Part shown: positions 7,264 to 7,268 of the stretch, piece after piece | How the letters are laid out: every line of letters starts with the position of its first letter | How positions within the stretch are numbered: position 1 is the stretch's first letter | DNA from: Candidatus Zixiibacteriota bacterium | GTDB taxonomy: Bacteria > Zixibacteria > MSB-5A5 > GN15 > FEB-12 | DNA: 7,268 bases | Assembly: GCA_003641345.1 (NCBI GenBank) | Contig: QNAD01000100.1 | Span: forward strand, 1-7,268 | Direction of reading: 5' to 3' | Made by a program: the position numbers and the translations under genes | The notes under the pieces: model-generated | Databases searched by the model: none | What the model was told of the DNA's origin: nothing | What the model saw: only the letters and a program-made list of their open reading frames with translations

Positions 7264-7268
7264 AAAAA

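Overview
The window is AT-rich, gene-dense bacterial DNA and almost every gene encodes an envelope protein. It holds the 3' end of one gene, four complete genes, and only short gaps. An outer membrane is certain: there is a BamA/Omp85-type barrel, a barrel C-terminus ending in Trp, and a third protein with a barrel-like N-terminus carrying an NPAGLA-type motif. These PorV/FadL-like barrels, a multi-POTRA patatin autotransporter and low GC fit the FCB assemblage (Marinimicrobia-, Cloacimonadota- or Bacteroidota-like lineages). That placement is inferred from family knowledge; no marker gene here fixes the phylum.

Layout: (i) bases 2-274, plus strand, are the C-terminal 90 residues of an outer-membrane barrel protein. 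(ii) Bases 327-2936, minus strand and convergent with the first, encode an 869-residue patatin phospholipase fused to three apparent POTRA repeats and a BamA-like barrel (type Vd secretion, PlpD-like). (iii) A 52-bp divergent intergenic region follows. (iv) Bases 2989-7263, plus strand, form a tight three-gene cluster with gaps of 15 and 21 bases: a TrmH/SpoU-family RNA 2'-O-methyltransferase, a secreted DUF4097-like beta-repeat protein, and an 802-residue SppA-type (S49) peptidase.

The most notable object is the SppA homologue. In place of the usual N-terminal transmembrane anchor it has a cleavable-looking signal peptide and about 270 residues of barrel-like beta strands, followed by a complete tandem 67K-type SppA region with both the catalytic Lys (K415) and Ser (S607). 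The simplest reading is a peptidase tethered to the outer membrane by its own barrel. The second is the patatin protein, which appears to have three POTRA modules where the characterised PlpD has one. Two hydrolases, one lipolytic and one proteolytic, each fused to an outer-membrane barrel and lying within about 2 kb of each other, suggest an envelope-maintenance or surface-remodelling neighbourhood. A functional link between them is inference only. No RNA genes, mobile elements, CRISPR arrays or convincing terminators were seen.
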